Positions 7,796 to 16,453 of a stretch of DNA of 64,000 nt are shown here, piece by piece. The notes below the pieces were generated by a model that saw only the letters and a list, made by a program, of their open reading frames with translations, made no database searches and had not been told where the DNA came from. The DNA is from Chitinophagaceae bacterium. GTDB lineage: Bacteria; Bacteroidota; Bacteroidia; Chitinophagales; Chitinophagaceae. Location of the stretch: assembly GCA_004028795.1 (NCBI GenBank), contig SAIW01000007.1, positions 62,001 to 126,000 on the forward strand, written 5' to 3'. Both the position numbers and the translations under genes were made by a program. How positions within the stretch are numbered: the stretch's first letter is position 1; every line of letters starts with the position of its first letter.

Positions 7796-10630
7796 ATGAA
7801 ATCAAAACTGTATTTAATTACCATTCTACTTTTTTCTATTGTAATAAAAACAAATGCACAAGGTGCTTATATTATTTCAGGAAAAATTTTCGATACTTCT
7901 CATTCGCAACCTTTAGCGGGTGCCACTATTAAAATTAAAGGAACAAATGTGGCTACTGCTGCAAAAGAAGACGGTAGTTTTTCCATCAAAGTATTTCAGA
8001 AATTCCCCATAACCTTAATCGTATCATACGTAGGTTTTAAAACACAGGAATTTGTTGTAACAGACAATTCATCAAGTGTTACCTTATCATTATATGCACA
8101 AAATCAGTTAGCAGGGCAGGTGGTAGTTAGTGCATCACGCAGGGCAGAGAATATTTTAAAATCTCCTGTTACTATTGAGAAGTTAGATATCAGGGCTATT
8201 AAAGAAAGCCCTGCACCAACATTCTTTGATGCGTTGGAAAATTTAAAAGGTGTGCAAATGACTACATTAAGTATTGGTTATAAAGTACCCAATACACGTG
8301 GCTTTGCAGGAACAACGAATAGTCGCTTTTTACAAATGGTTGATGGTATAGATAATATTTCTCCTGGCATCGGTGCACCTGTTGCCAATGCAGTCGGCCC
8401 GACTGAATTAGACATAGAAAGCGTAGAATTGATACCCGGTGCAGCTTCTGCAGTTTATGGATTAAACGCAGTAAACGGTATTTCGAATTTGAAAACAAAA
8501 AATCCATTTCAATACCAGGGATTAAGTATTTATTTAAAACAAGGTGTAAACCATATTGACGGAAAAGATATTTCACCATCGTTGTATCAGGAATATGCTA
8601 TTCGTTATGCAAAAGCTTACGGTAAGTTTGCTTTTAAAATAAATGCATCTTATTCACAGGGAACAGATTGGATTGCCAACGATACAACAGACCAATATTA
8701 TACTGCAGGCAATAAAACCAATACGGCTTTAGGTGTTGGTTATACTTTAAACCCAGGAGCAGATTTAATTAACCGTTATGGTGATGAATACAACAGCGAT
8801 TTAAAAACATTAACACTGCAAGGTAAAGCCTATGATGTAAGCAGAACAGGCTATTTAGAAAAAGACTTAACAGATTATGCTGTAAAAAATTCAAAGGTAG
8901 ATGTATCGTTACATTATAAATTTACTTCAAGTTTACAGGCTTCTTATACTTACAGAATCGGAAACGTTACAAACAATTATCAAAGAGGTAACCGTATTCA
9001 TTTAGATGGTGAACAAATACAACAACATGCTGTTGAATTGAAGGACAATAACTTTTTTGTAAAAGCATATTACACCATAGAAAATACCGGAGATAACGGT
9101 TCATTCAATTTCAGACCATTGGCAGAAAACATAGATATGGCATTTAAAAAATCTCCGCAGTGGTGGAATGATTATACAACAGCTTACAATGCAGCTTATA
9201 CAACCAATGGCGGCAACATAGCAGCATCGCATGCGGCTGCAAGAGCCAGTGCAGATAACGGAAGATATGTTCCCGGCACTGCTGCATTTGCTGCAGTAAG
9301 AGATAGAATTATTCATACCAATAACTGGGATACTGTTGGTGCACAGTTGCTGTTAAAATCTGCTTTTTACCATGTGGAAGGTCAATATGATTTCAGTAGT
9401 TTGTTAAAAGATAAAAGCATACAGCTATTGGCAGGCGGGCATTACAGAAAATATATCGTGACGCCTGACGGTAATGAATATATTAACCCAGATGTATTGG
9501 TAGATGCATCAAAAGCAAATGATAATTTCTTCTATTATAATTACGGAGCATTTGTACAGGCATCAAAAAAATTATTCTCAGACCAATTGAAAGTAGTAGC
9601 TTCTGCAAGGGTTGATAAAACAGAATATTTCGATCCTAAATTCAATCCGAGAATAGCATTGGTTTATTCACCAACGCAACTGCATAATATAAGGGCATCT
9701 TATCAAAACGGGTATCGTTTTCCTACCTTGTTTGAAGGGTTTGCTTTTGTAAACAATGGTGGCGTAAGAAGGTTAGGGGGCTTACCCATAACGGCAGCAC
9801 CATTACATGTATTTGAAAATTCTTATCTCAATTCATCTGTAACAAGTTTTAAAAATGCAGTAAATGCCGCTATTTCATCAGGTTCAACCAAAGATGCAGC
9901 CATAGCAGCTAATAAAAATCTATTAGTTCAAAGTACCTATACCTACATTCAACCGGAACATTTAAATTCAATTGAAGTAGGTTATAAAGGTGTTTTGTTC
10001 GATAATAAATTATTTGTTGATGTGGATTATTATTTTAATGTGTATGATAATTTTATCGGGCAGTTAGATGTTACACAACCTATAAGAGGAACTATAGGGC
10101 AAACAGGTGGCCCTAATGACAGTACTGCATACTTTGCATACACAGGTGGTACTGCTGTAAAGAAATATAAAATGTGGACTAACTCAAAAAGTAAAGTAAG
10201 CAACCAAGGCTTTGATATCGGTTTAAATTATAACTTTTATAAAGCATACAATATTGGTGCAAACCTTAGCTACGCTGCATTGCAGGATGTTAATAATTCA
10301 GATGCATTCACTCCTGCATTTAACACACCGCAATGGATAAGCAATATTTCTTTCGGCAACAGAGAAATTTTTAAGAACACAGGTTTTAATATTGTATGGC
10401 ATTGGCAGGATGCATTTTACTGGAACAGCCCATTAGCAAATGGCATTGTAAACGCTTACAGTACCATTGATGCACAAGTAAATTATCGCTTTGTAAAAGC
10501 AAATACAACTATAAAAATCGGCGGTACTAATTTGTTAAACACTTATCACACACAATACATCGGCGGGCCTGCAATCGGTGGTTTTTATTATGCAACTTTA
10601 ATTTTTGATGCGGGTAAAATCGGTAAATAA
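7796..10630 (+). CDS. TonB-dependent outer-membrane receptor
   Basis: 944 aa. Signal peptide (ends near NAQ, residue ~22), then a carboxypeptidase-regulatory-like (CarboxypepD_reg) beta-sandwich (SGKIFDTSHSQPLAGATIKI), then a plug domain with RRAENILKSPVTIEKL and NTRGFAG, then a 22-strand-type barrel ending in an aromatic-rich strand. Imports an unidentified ligand using TonB energy. No SusD-like partner follows, so it is not a typical polysaccharide SusC. Its upstream region has a sulfur-type operator, which hints at a sulfur-containing ligand, but that is inference. A strong hairpin follows the stop. Confidence 0.88.
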   Translation: MKSKLYLITILLFSIVIKTNAQGAYIISGKIFDTSHSQPLAGATIKIKGTNVATAAKEDGSFSIKVFQKFPITLIVSYVGFKTQEFVVTDNSSSVTLSLYAQNQLAGQVVVSASRRAENILKSPVTIEKLDIRAIKESPAPTFFDALENLKGVQMTTLSIGYKVPNTRGFAGTTNSRFLQMVDGIDNISPGIGAPVANAVGPTELDIESVELIPGAASAVYGLNAVNGISNLKTKNPFQYQGLSIYLKQGVNHIDGKDISPSLYQEYAIRYAKAYGKFAFKINASYSQGTDWIANDTTDQYYTAGNKTNTALGVGYTLNPGADLINRYGDEYNSDLKTLTLQGKAYDVSRTGYLEKDLTDYAVKNSKVDVSLHYKFTSSLQASYTYRIGNVTNNYQRGNRIHLDGEQIQQHAVELKDNNFFVKAYYTIENTGDNGSFNFRPLAENIDMAFKKSPQWWNDYTTAYNAAYTTNGGNIAASHAAARASADNGRYVPGTAAFAAVRDRIIHTNNWDTVGAQLLLKSAFYHVEGQYDFSSLLKDKSIQLLAGGHYRKYIVTPDGNEYINPDVLVDASKANDNFFYYNYGAFVQASKKLFSDQLKVVASARVDKTEYFDPKFNPRIALVYSPTQLHNIRASYQNGYRFPTLFEGFAFVNNGGVRRLGGLPITAAPLHVFENSYLNSSVTSFKNAVNAAISSGSTKDAAIAANKNLLVQSTYTYIQPEHLNSIEVGYKGVLFDNKLFVDVDYYFNVYDNFIGQLDVTQPIRGTIGQTGGPNDSTAYFAYTGGTAVKKYKMWTNSKSKVSNQGFDIGLNYNFYKAYNIGANLSYAALQDVNNSDAFTPAFNTPQWISNISFGNREIFKNTGFNIVWHWQDAFYWNSPLANGIVNAYSTIDAQVNYRFVKANTTIKIGGTNLLNTYHTQYIGGPAIGGFYYATLIFDAGKIGK

Positions 10631-10660
10631 ACTTTCAAATCGGTATAAATAAATAATTCA

Positions 10661-10710
10661 AAAAGTAAGAAATTGATAATACTACTGTGTTATCGATTTC
10701 TTACTTTTAT
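10661..10710 (+). terminator. Long stem-loop after the TonB receptor gene
   Basis: AAAAGTAAGAAATTGATAA (10661-10679) pairs with TTATCGATTTCTTACTTTT with one mismatch, followed by a T-rich run. It separates the receptor from the efflux operon, whose first ATG is 16 bp further on. Confidence 0.7.
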
Positions 10711-10725
10711 TTTTTAGGATTAGAC

Positions 10726-12117
10726 ATGCGATATTTTTTAGTTCCATTTTTACTCTTTCTATTTTTAAGTAACAGACTTTTTGCTTCTGTTCAATACATC
10801 AAAGAAAATCAAACAGATACGCTGATAACTATTCGCAGTGCTTTACAGATGGCGGAACAGCGATACCCGCTTTTACAGTCCAAACAATTAGAAGCAAAAG
10901 CTGCTGCACAAAATGTCAATGTTATTAAATACAATAAACAACCTGCTATTGATGCTGCTTATCAGGCAGGTGTAGGTACAGCTAATAACTTAACAGGTAT
11001 GTTTTATCCGGGTAATATCTTACCGGTTACCGGACCTCCTTCTTTAGTAAATAATTATACTCCCGCTGTTGGTACAGCAGCAAGTTTACTATTGAATTGG
11101 CAGGCAGATGTATTTAAAGAAAAAACAGCACAGGTAAACGTTGCAGAAGCAGAGTTGCAATTTAAAAAAGCAGATTATCAGCAAGCTTTATTTCAACATA
11201 AAATTTCAATTATCAGCAATTATTTGGATATATTATTTGTTAAGGATATTGTGAGTGTAAATGAATTTAATATTGCCAGAACAGAGGCCAACCTGCAACA
11301 AAGTTTTATATTAACTAAAAGTGGAATTAAACCCGGAGTAGATACAGCATTATTTCTATCGGAATTAGCAAAAGCAAAAATTGATTTATTGTTAGCTAAA
11401 CAACAGTTACAAATTTATCAAATCAAGTTAGCATCATTGCTTGTTAGTAATAATTTGCCAATGCCTACTGATACGGCTTTTATTCATCAATTACCTGTAC
11501 AAACAATATCAACTGACACTGTTTTTAGTACTAACCCTTTGGTACAATCATTCCAAAGTGCTTTAAACATTAGTCTTTCCAAAGAATCAGCACTCAAAAA
11601 ATCTTATTTACCTAAGTTAAATATTTGGGGAACTACGTTTGCAAGAGGTTCAGGATTTGAAACTGATGGCACTATAAAAACTTTTGACGGGTTTGCCATA
11701 AATAAATTAAACTATGGTGCCGGTGTACAATTGGTTTTTCCTATTATGAAATACGGTGAAGTAAAAAGGCAGATAGCACAACAAAATTTACTTTCTAAAT
11801 CTGCCACTGCAAAAATTGTTGAAACTCAATTGGCATTAACTACACAGCAACGTATTAATAATACCATGTTTGCCAATAGTTTAGTTATTGCTAACGAAGC
11901 CCAAAAGCAATTAGCAGCAGCTAATTATGCTTTTAATGCCATGAAAATAAGGTACAGTAACGGTTTGGTAAACTATACGGAAGTGATACAGGCACAATAC
12001 AATTTATTAAAAGCTGAGTTAGATATTAAAAAATATTATTGGGATGCCTGGAAAACCTTGCTTTTGCAAGCTGCTGTTTCAGGTAATGAAAACTTGTTTC
12101 TAAATGCTATTAAGTAA
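10726..12117 (+). CDS. TolC-family outer-membrane efflux protein
   Basis: 463 aa. Outer-membrane/periplasmic channel subunit of a tripartite efflux pump. The ATG at 10726 gives MRYFLVPFLLFLFLSNRLFA, a clean signal peptide; an in-frame GTG at 10687 lies inside the preceding terminator and is unlikely. The body shows the duplicated long coiled-coil pattern of OEP proteins, with Ala/Gln/Leu/Lys-rich helices near residues 60-110, 140-220, 260-300 and 370-440. First gene of a TolC-RND-adaptor operon with 5 bp to the next gene. Confidence 0.85.
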   Translation: MRYFLVPFLLFLFLSNRLFASVQYIKENQTDTLITIRSALQMAEQRYPLLQSKQLEAKAAAQNVNVIKYNKQPAIDAAYQAGVGTANNLTGMFYPGNILPVTGPPSLVNNYTPAVGTAASLLLNWQADVFKEKTAQVNVAEAELQFKKADYQQALFQHKISIISNYLDILFVKDIVSVNEFNIARTEANLQQSFILTKSGIKPGVDTALFLSELAKAKIDLLLAKQQLQIYQIKLASLLVSNNLPMPTDTAFIHQLPVQTISTDTVFSTNPLVQSFQSALNISLSKESALKKSYLPKLNIWGTTFARGSGFETDGTIKTFDGFAINKLNYGAGVQLVFPIMKYGEVKRQIAQQNLLSKSATAKIVETQLALTTQQRINNTMFANSLVIANEAQKQLAAANYAFNAMKIRYSNGLVNYTEVIQAQYNLLKAELDIKKYYWDAWKTLLLQAAVSGNENLFLNAIK

Positions 12118-12122
12118 ATTTT

Positions 12123-15100
12123 ATGTTTAAGCTGATACAATTTGCACTTCGTAAACCTATAAGTATCATTGTTGCAGTATTAGCAGTTATCATATTTGCG
12201 GTAATCGTTATAAAAAAATCATCCATTGATATTTTTCCGGCTATCAATGCACCCACCATTTATGTAGCACAAACTTACGGAGGTTTATCTCCTCAACAAG
12301 TTGAAGGATACATTACTTCTTATTACGAATATCATTTTTTATACATCGCAGGCATTAAAGCTGTTGAAAGTAAATCTATACAAGGCTTATGTTTAGTGAA
12401 ATTGCAATTTCATGAAGGAACGAATATGGCAGCAGCTATGGCAGAAGTGATTGCTTATGTAAACAGAGCCCGTTCGTTTATGCCACCTGGTACTTTACCG
12501 CCATTTGTAATGCGATATGATGCAGGTTCTGTTCCTGTTGGTCAACTGGTTTTCAGCAGCGAAACAAAAAGTTCTAATGAAATTCAGGACTTAGCATTGT
12601 TTAAAGTAAGACCCATGTTTGCTGCCCTGCCCGGTGTATCAGCTCCGCCACCTTTAGGCGGTAACCAAAGAACAGTAATTATCAAGGCAGACCCTGAAAG
12701 ATTGAGAAGCTATAACCTTACAGCCGATGAATTGGTGGCTGCTATCGCAAAAAACAATGCAATACTTCCCGCAGGAAATATTAGAGAAAATGATAAATCT
12801 TTAATTACACCATCAAACAGTGTGGTAGATGATTTTAAAGAATTAGAAAATGTAGCTGTTAAAAATGTAAATGGTACTGTTGTTTTTGTAAGAGATGTTG
12901 CTACTGTGAATAATGGTGCAGATATAGTGGCAGGTTACGCATTAATTAATGGTAAACGTTCTGTGTATATTCCTGTTACTAAACGTGCCGATGCTTCCAC
13001 ATGGAATGTTGTGCAAGCCGTAAAAAATGCTTTACCTGATATGCAGGCAGCTATACCTGATGATATTAAAGTTTCTTATGAATTTGATCAATCAGGCTAT
13101 GTGGTAAATTCTTTAAAAAGTGTTTTGATTGAAGGTTTGCTCGGTGCCTTACTAACAGGCTTGGTTGTATTTATATTTTTAAGAGATGTTCGAACTGCAT
13201 TGATTATTATTATCAATATACCATTAGCCTTATTAACGGCGGTAATTGCTTTGTATGTAAGCGGACAAACTATTAATATAATGACGCTCGGTGGCTTGGC
13301 TTTAGCAATCGGTATTTTAGTAGACGAATCAACAGTAACAGTTGAAAACATTCACCATCATCTGGAAATGGGTAAAACAAAAGCCAGAGCAATTGCAGAT
13401 GCTTGTATGGAAATAGCTGTACCTAAACTATTGATTTTATTAAGTATTCTGGCGGTGTTTGTGCCCTCTCTGTTTATGTCGGGTGTAGCCAAATCAATGT
13501 TTCTGCCTTTATCATTAGCGGTGGGTTTTGCAATGATTGCTTCTTTCTTACTTTCCCAAACATTAGTTCCGGTTTTGTCTAATTGGTGGATGCGATATTC
13601 AAATCAGCAACACTCAAAAGATCATCTTGTACATGTAAAAAAGAAATTAACAACAATTATCAATTCATTCAGTAATAAGAATAGAATATTGATTATCCCG
13701 GTAGTAATTATTATCTTATTATGCATTACTTTTTTTAATTATCAAAAAACAGGAACTGAAATATTTCCTAAATCAGATGCCGGACTCATGCAACTAAGGC
13801 TACGCATGCCCGCAGGCACGAGGTTAGAAAGAACAGAAGATGCTACTAAAAAAACATTAGCATTAATTGATAGTTTGGTTGGTAAAAATAATATTGCCAT
13901 TACGTCTGCTTATGTGGGTTTACATGGTCAATCGTATGCCATTACCCCCATTTTTTTATTTACCAGCGGCCAACATGAAGCAGTTATTAAAATAAATTTT
14001 AAAGAATCAGCTCATATTAATATTGAAGCACTCAAAGAACAATTAAGAACAGTAGTACCTGCAACTATTCCTTCCATAGCATTAACATTCGAGCCTGCAG
14101 ATTTAGTTGATCAGGTAATGAGTAGCGGAACCAATACACCCGTTGAGGTAGTGGTGCAGGGAAAAAATTTAGCTCAAAGCAAAGAGATTGCGAATAAACT
14201 TACAGAAAGCTTTAAGAGTATACATTTTTTTAGAGATATACAAATTGCACAACCGTTAGATTATCCGGCATTACAAATTAATTATGATAGAGTAAGATTA
14301 GGGCAAATGAACAGCACTGTTGAGCAGGTAGGTAAATCTGTGTTGGAAGCAACTTCATCAAGCCGTTTAACACAACCTGTTTATTGGTTAGATAAGGCAG
14401 GAGGAACAGCCTATCAGGTGCAAGTAGAATATCCGCAAATGGCTGTTACCAATGCAGAACAATTAGATGAATTACCGGTGGCCGGAACTGATAAAAATAT
14501 CATACACCTGAGAGATATTGCCGATTTAAAGAAAACCAATACAGTGGGTGAGTATGATAGAATTAATCAGCAGCGTTTTATTACTATTACAGCCAATATT
14601 CATGATATAGATTTAGGAAATGCTTTAAACGAAGTAAATAAACATATTAAAGCATTAGGTAATTTACCAACAGGTGTTAAAGTATATGTTAGAGGTCAAT
14701 CAGATACACTTTCACAAATTACCGATGAACTATCAATCGGTTTATTAATTGCTGTATTGGTAATTGGTTTAATGCTGGCAGCTTATTTTCAATCTTTCAA
14801 ATTATCAGTGATTGTTTTATCAGTGTTGCCTGGCGTTTTAGCAGGCTCAACAACGTTGTTACTGTTTACCGGAAATACTTTGAATATTCAATCTTTTATG
14901 GGTATTATTATGTCTGTTGGTGTAGCAGTTGCCAATGCTATTTTGTTAATTAATACGGCCGAGCAAATACATAAGCAGCAGGATAATAATTTTTTAGTTG
15001 GAGCTTTAGCTGCATCAAACAGAGTTAGGCCCATTATAATGACAACCATTGCAATGATTGCCGGTATGTTGCCTATGGCAATTGGTTTTAGCGAATCAGG

Positions 15101-15272
15101 TAAACAGACAGCACCTTTAGCAATTGCTGTAATTGGTGGTTTGATAGTTAGTTTATTTACAAGTTTATTAATTGTACCGGCACTATATAATTGGATAAGA
15201 GGTAAAGAAAAAAGTACGCACGTATCATTAGATCCTGATGATGAAAATTCAATTTATTATGATAAAATGTAA
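12123..15272 (+). CDS. RND-family efflux permease
   Basis: 1049 aa with the 12-TM RND layout: TM1 near residues 12-30, a periplasmic domain with the GxSPQQVE-type segment, TM2-6 (~335-490), a second large loop, and TM8-12 to ~1030. Pumps an unidentified substrate through the partner channel and adaptor. The proton-relay positions differ from the AcrB type: TM4 reads GILVDESTVTVENI (Asp-Glu instead of Asp-Asp) and TM10 reads VANAILLIN, lacking the lysine of AKNAIL. This places it in a divergent RND subgroup. Its end overlaps the adaptor gene. Confidence 0.9.
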   Translation: MFKLIQFALRKPISIIVAVLAVIIFAVIVIKKSSIDIFPAINAPTIYVAQTYGGLSPQQVEGYITSYYEYHFLYIAGIKAVESKSIQGLCLVKLQFHEGTNMAAAMAEVIAYVNRARSFMPPGTLPPFVMRYDAGSVPVGQLVFSSETKSSNEIQDLALFKVRPMFAALPGVSAPPPLGGNQRTVIIKADPERLRSYNLTADELVAAIAKNNAILPAGNIRENDKSLITPSNSVVDDFKELENVAVKNVNGTVVFVRDVATVNNGADIVAGYALINGKRSVYIPVTKRADASTWNVVQAVKNALPDMQAAIPDDIKVSYEFDQSGYVVNSLKSVLIEGLLGALLTGLVVFIFLRDVRTALIIIINIPLALLTAVIALYVSGQTINIMTLGGLALAIGILVDESTVTVENIHHHLEMGKTKARAIADACMEIAVPKLLILLSILAVFVPSLFMSGVAKSMFLPLSLAVGFAMIASFLLSQTLVPVLSNWWMRYSNQQHSKDHLVHVKKKLTTIINSFSNKNRILIIPVVIIILLCITFFNYQKTGTEIFPKSDAGLMQLRLRMPAGTRLERTEDATKKTLALIDSLVGKNNIAITSAYVGLHGQSYAITPIFLFTSGQHEAVIKINFKESAHINIEALKEQLRTVVPATIPSIALTFEPADLVDQVMSSGTNTPVEVVVQGKNLAQSKEIANKLTESFKSIHFFRDIQIAQPLDYPALQINYDRVRLGQMNSTVEQVGKSVLEATSSSRLTQPVYWLDKAGGTAYQVQVEYPQMAVTNAEQLDELPVAGTDKNIIHLRDIADLKKTNTVGEYDRINQQRFITITANIHDIDLGNALNEVNKHIKALGNLPTGVKVYVRGQSDTLSQITDELSIGLLIAVLVIGLMLAAYFQSFKLSVIVLSVLPGVLAGSTTLLLFTGNTLNIQSFMGIIMSVGVAVANAILLINTAEQIHKQQDNNFLVGALAASNRVRPIIMTTIAMIAGMLPMAIGFSESGKQTAPLAIAVIGGLIVSLFTSLLIVPALYNWIRGKEKSTHVSLDPDDENSIYYDKM

Positions 15273-16383
15273 TAAAATAATTAGTAACGTATTTATTCAA
15301 TGTGTGGCATTTATAATGCTATTGTTATTTTGTGTGGCTTGCAATCAACATGAAACTGTGGTTGTAAAAAAAGAACAAGCTAAGCCTGATAGCATCAAAG
15401 CTTTTATTGCAACGGCAGATACTGCACAAAAAACTATTGTATTACCGGCAGAACTATTGCCCAATGAAATTGTTCAGGTAAGAGCTAAAGTGCAGGGGTA
15501 TATCAAAACTATCAAAGTTGATATTGGCTCCAAAGTAACTAAAGGGCAAGTGTTGGCATTAATTGATGCACCTGAAATTAATACCCGCATCCAGGAATTG
15601 GAGGCCAAAGAAAAATCGGCATCTGCACAATATCAATCTTCTAAAGATTATTATAACAGGCTATTAAATGCTTCAAAAGCAGATGGGGTAGTGGCTCCGT
15701 CCGAATTAGAAAAAAGTAAAAATCAAATGTTATCAGATGAGGCTGCTTATAAAGCTGCACAGTTTGCCTCAGCATCTTATAAACAAGTAGGTAACTATTT
15801 AGCCATTATTGCACCTTATAATGGAATTATTACTAAGCGAAATATTAATGTAGGTTCTTTTGTAGGTAACGTTAATGAGCAACCTTTATTTGAAATAGAA
15901 AATAGTACCGTTTTGCGTGTAAGCGTTGCTGTGCCTGAAGTGTATGTAAATGCTTTGTTGATTGATAAAACAGCAGAACTAACAACCCGCTCACTTCCTG
16001 ATAAAAAATTTAAAGCAACTTTAGTAAGAACTGCGGGAACCATTGATAATGCTACAAGAAGTGAACAGTGGGAGTTTGAAATCCCAAATCATAAACATGA
16101 ATTGAAAGCCGGCAGTTATGCCGACGTAAAACTAAAATTTAGTCGTTCAGGGTTATCTGTAATTGTTCCTGTTTCAGCCGTAGTAACAAGTTTAGAAAAA
16201 AAATTTGTTATTAAAATTTCAAATAAAACAACACAATGGGTTGATGTTAGAAATGGTTTTATTTTAAATGATAAACAAGAAATTTTCGGTGATATCAAAC
16301 CAGGAGATACATTAGTTACTAAAGCTAATGAAGAATTAAAAGCAGGAAAAAATGTATTACCGGTAATAGAAATTCGCAAGTAA
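15259..16383 (+). CDS. Efflux adaptor lipoprotein (HlyD/MFP family)
   Basis: 374 aa from the ATG at 15259; an earlier in-frame ATG at 15238 would add 7 residues and more overlap with the permease gene. The N-terminus ends in LLFCVAC, a lipobox, so the mature protein is likely anchored by a lipidated cysteine. Order: lipoyl-like half motif (VRAKVQGYIKTIKVDIGSKV), an alpha-hairpin (~105-165), the second lipoyl half (APYNGIITKRNINVGSFV), then beta-barrel and membrane-proximal domains. Bridges the RND permease to TolC. Overlaps the upstream gene by 14 bp, showing translational coupling. Confidence 0.87.
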   Translation: MIKCNKIISNVFIQCVAFIMLLLFCVACNQHETVVVKKEQAKPDSIKAFIATADTAQKTIVLPAELLPNEIVQVRAKVQGYIKTIKVDIGSKVTKGQVLALIDAPEINTRIQELEAKEKSASAQYQSSKDYYNRLLNASKADGVVAPSELEKSKNQMLSDEAAYKAAQFASASYKQVGNYLAIIAPYNGIITKRNINVGSFVGNVNEQPLFEIENSTVLRVSVAVPEVYVNALLIDKTAELTTRSLPDKKFKATLVRTAGTIDNATRSEQWEFEIPNHKHELKAGSYADVKLKFSRSGLSVIVPVSAVVTSLEKKFVIKISNKTTQWVDVRNGFILNDKQEIFGDIKPGDTLVTKANEELKAGKNVLPVIEIRK

Positions 16384-16420
16384 ATACCCATAGTTAATTT
16401 ATAAAGTATTATAAGCTTTA

Positions 16421-16440
16421 ATCTACTAAATTTGTAGGAT
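16421..16440 (+). promoter_or_regulatory. Siroheme synthase fusion promoter with overlapping palindrome
   Basis: TAAATTTG (16427-16434) fits TAnnTTTG and lies inside CTACTAAATTTGTAGGAT (16423-16440), an inverted repeat of CTAC/GTAG. A regulator bound here would cover the -7 box. The motif is shared with three other promoters in this window. The TTG start at 16454 is only about 14 bp beyond, implying a very short leader. Confidence 0.5.
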
Positions 16441-16453
16441 AATAAATTTATAG

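Noticed and set aside
7796-10630. SusC of a polysaccharide utilisation locus
   Set aside because: No SusD, glycoside hydrolase or sigma/anti-sigma genes are adjacent; the following genes encode an efflux pump.
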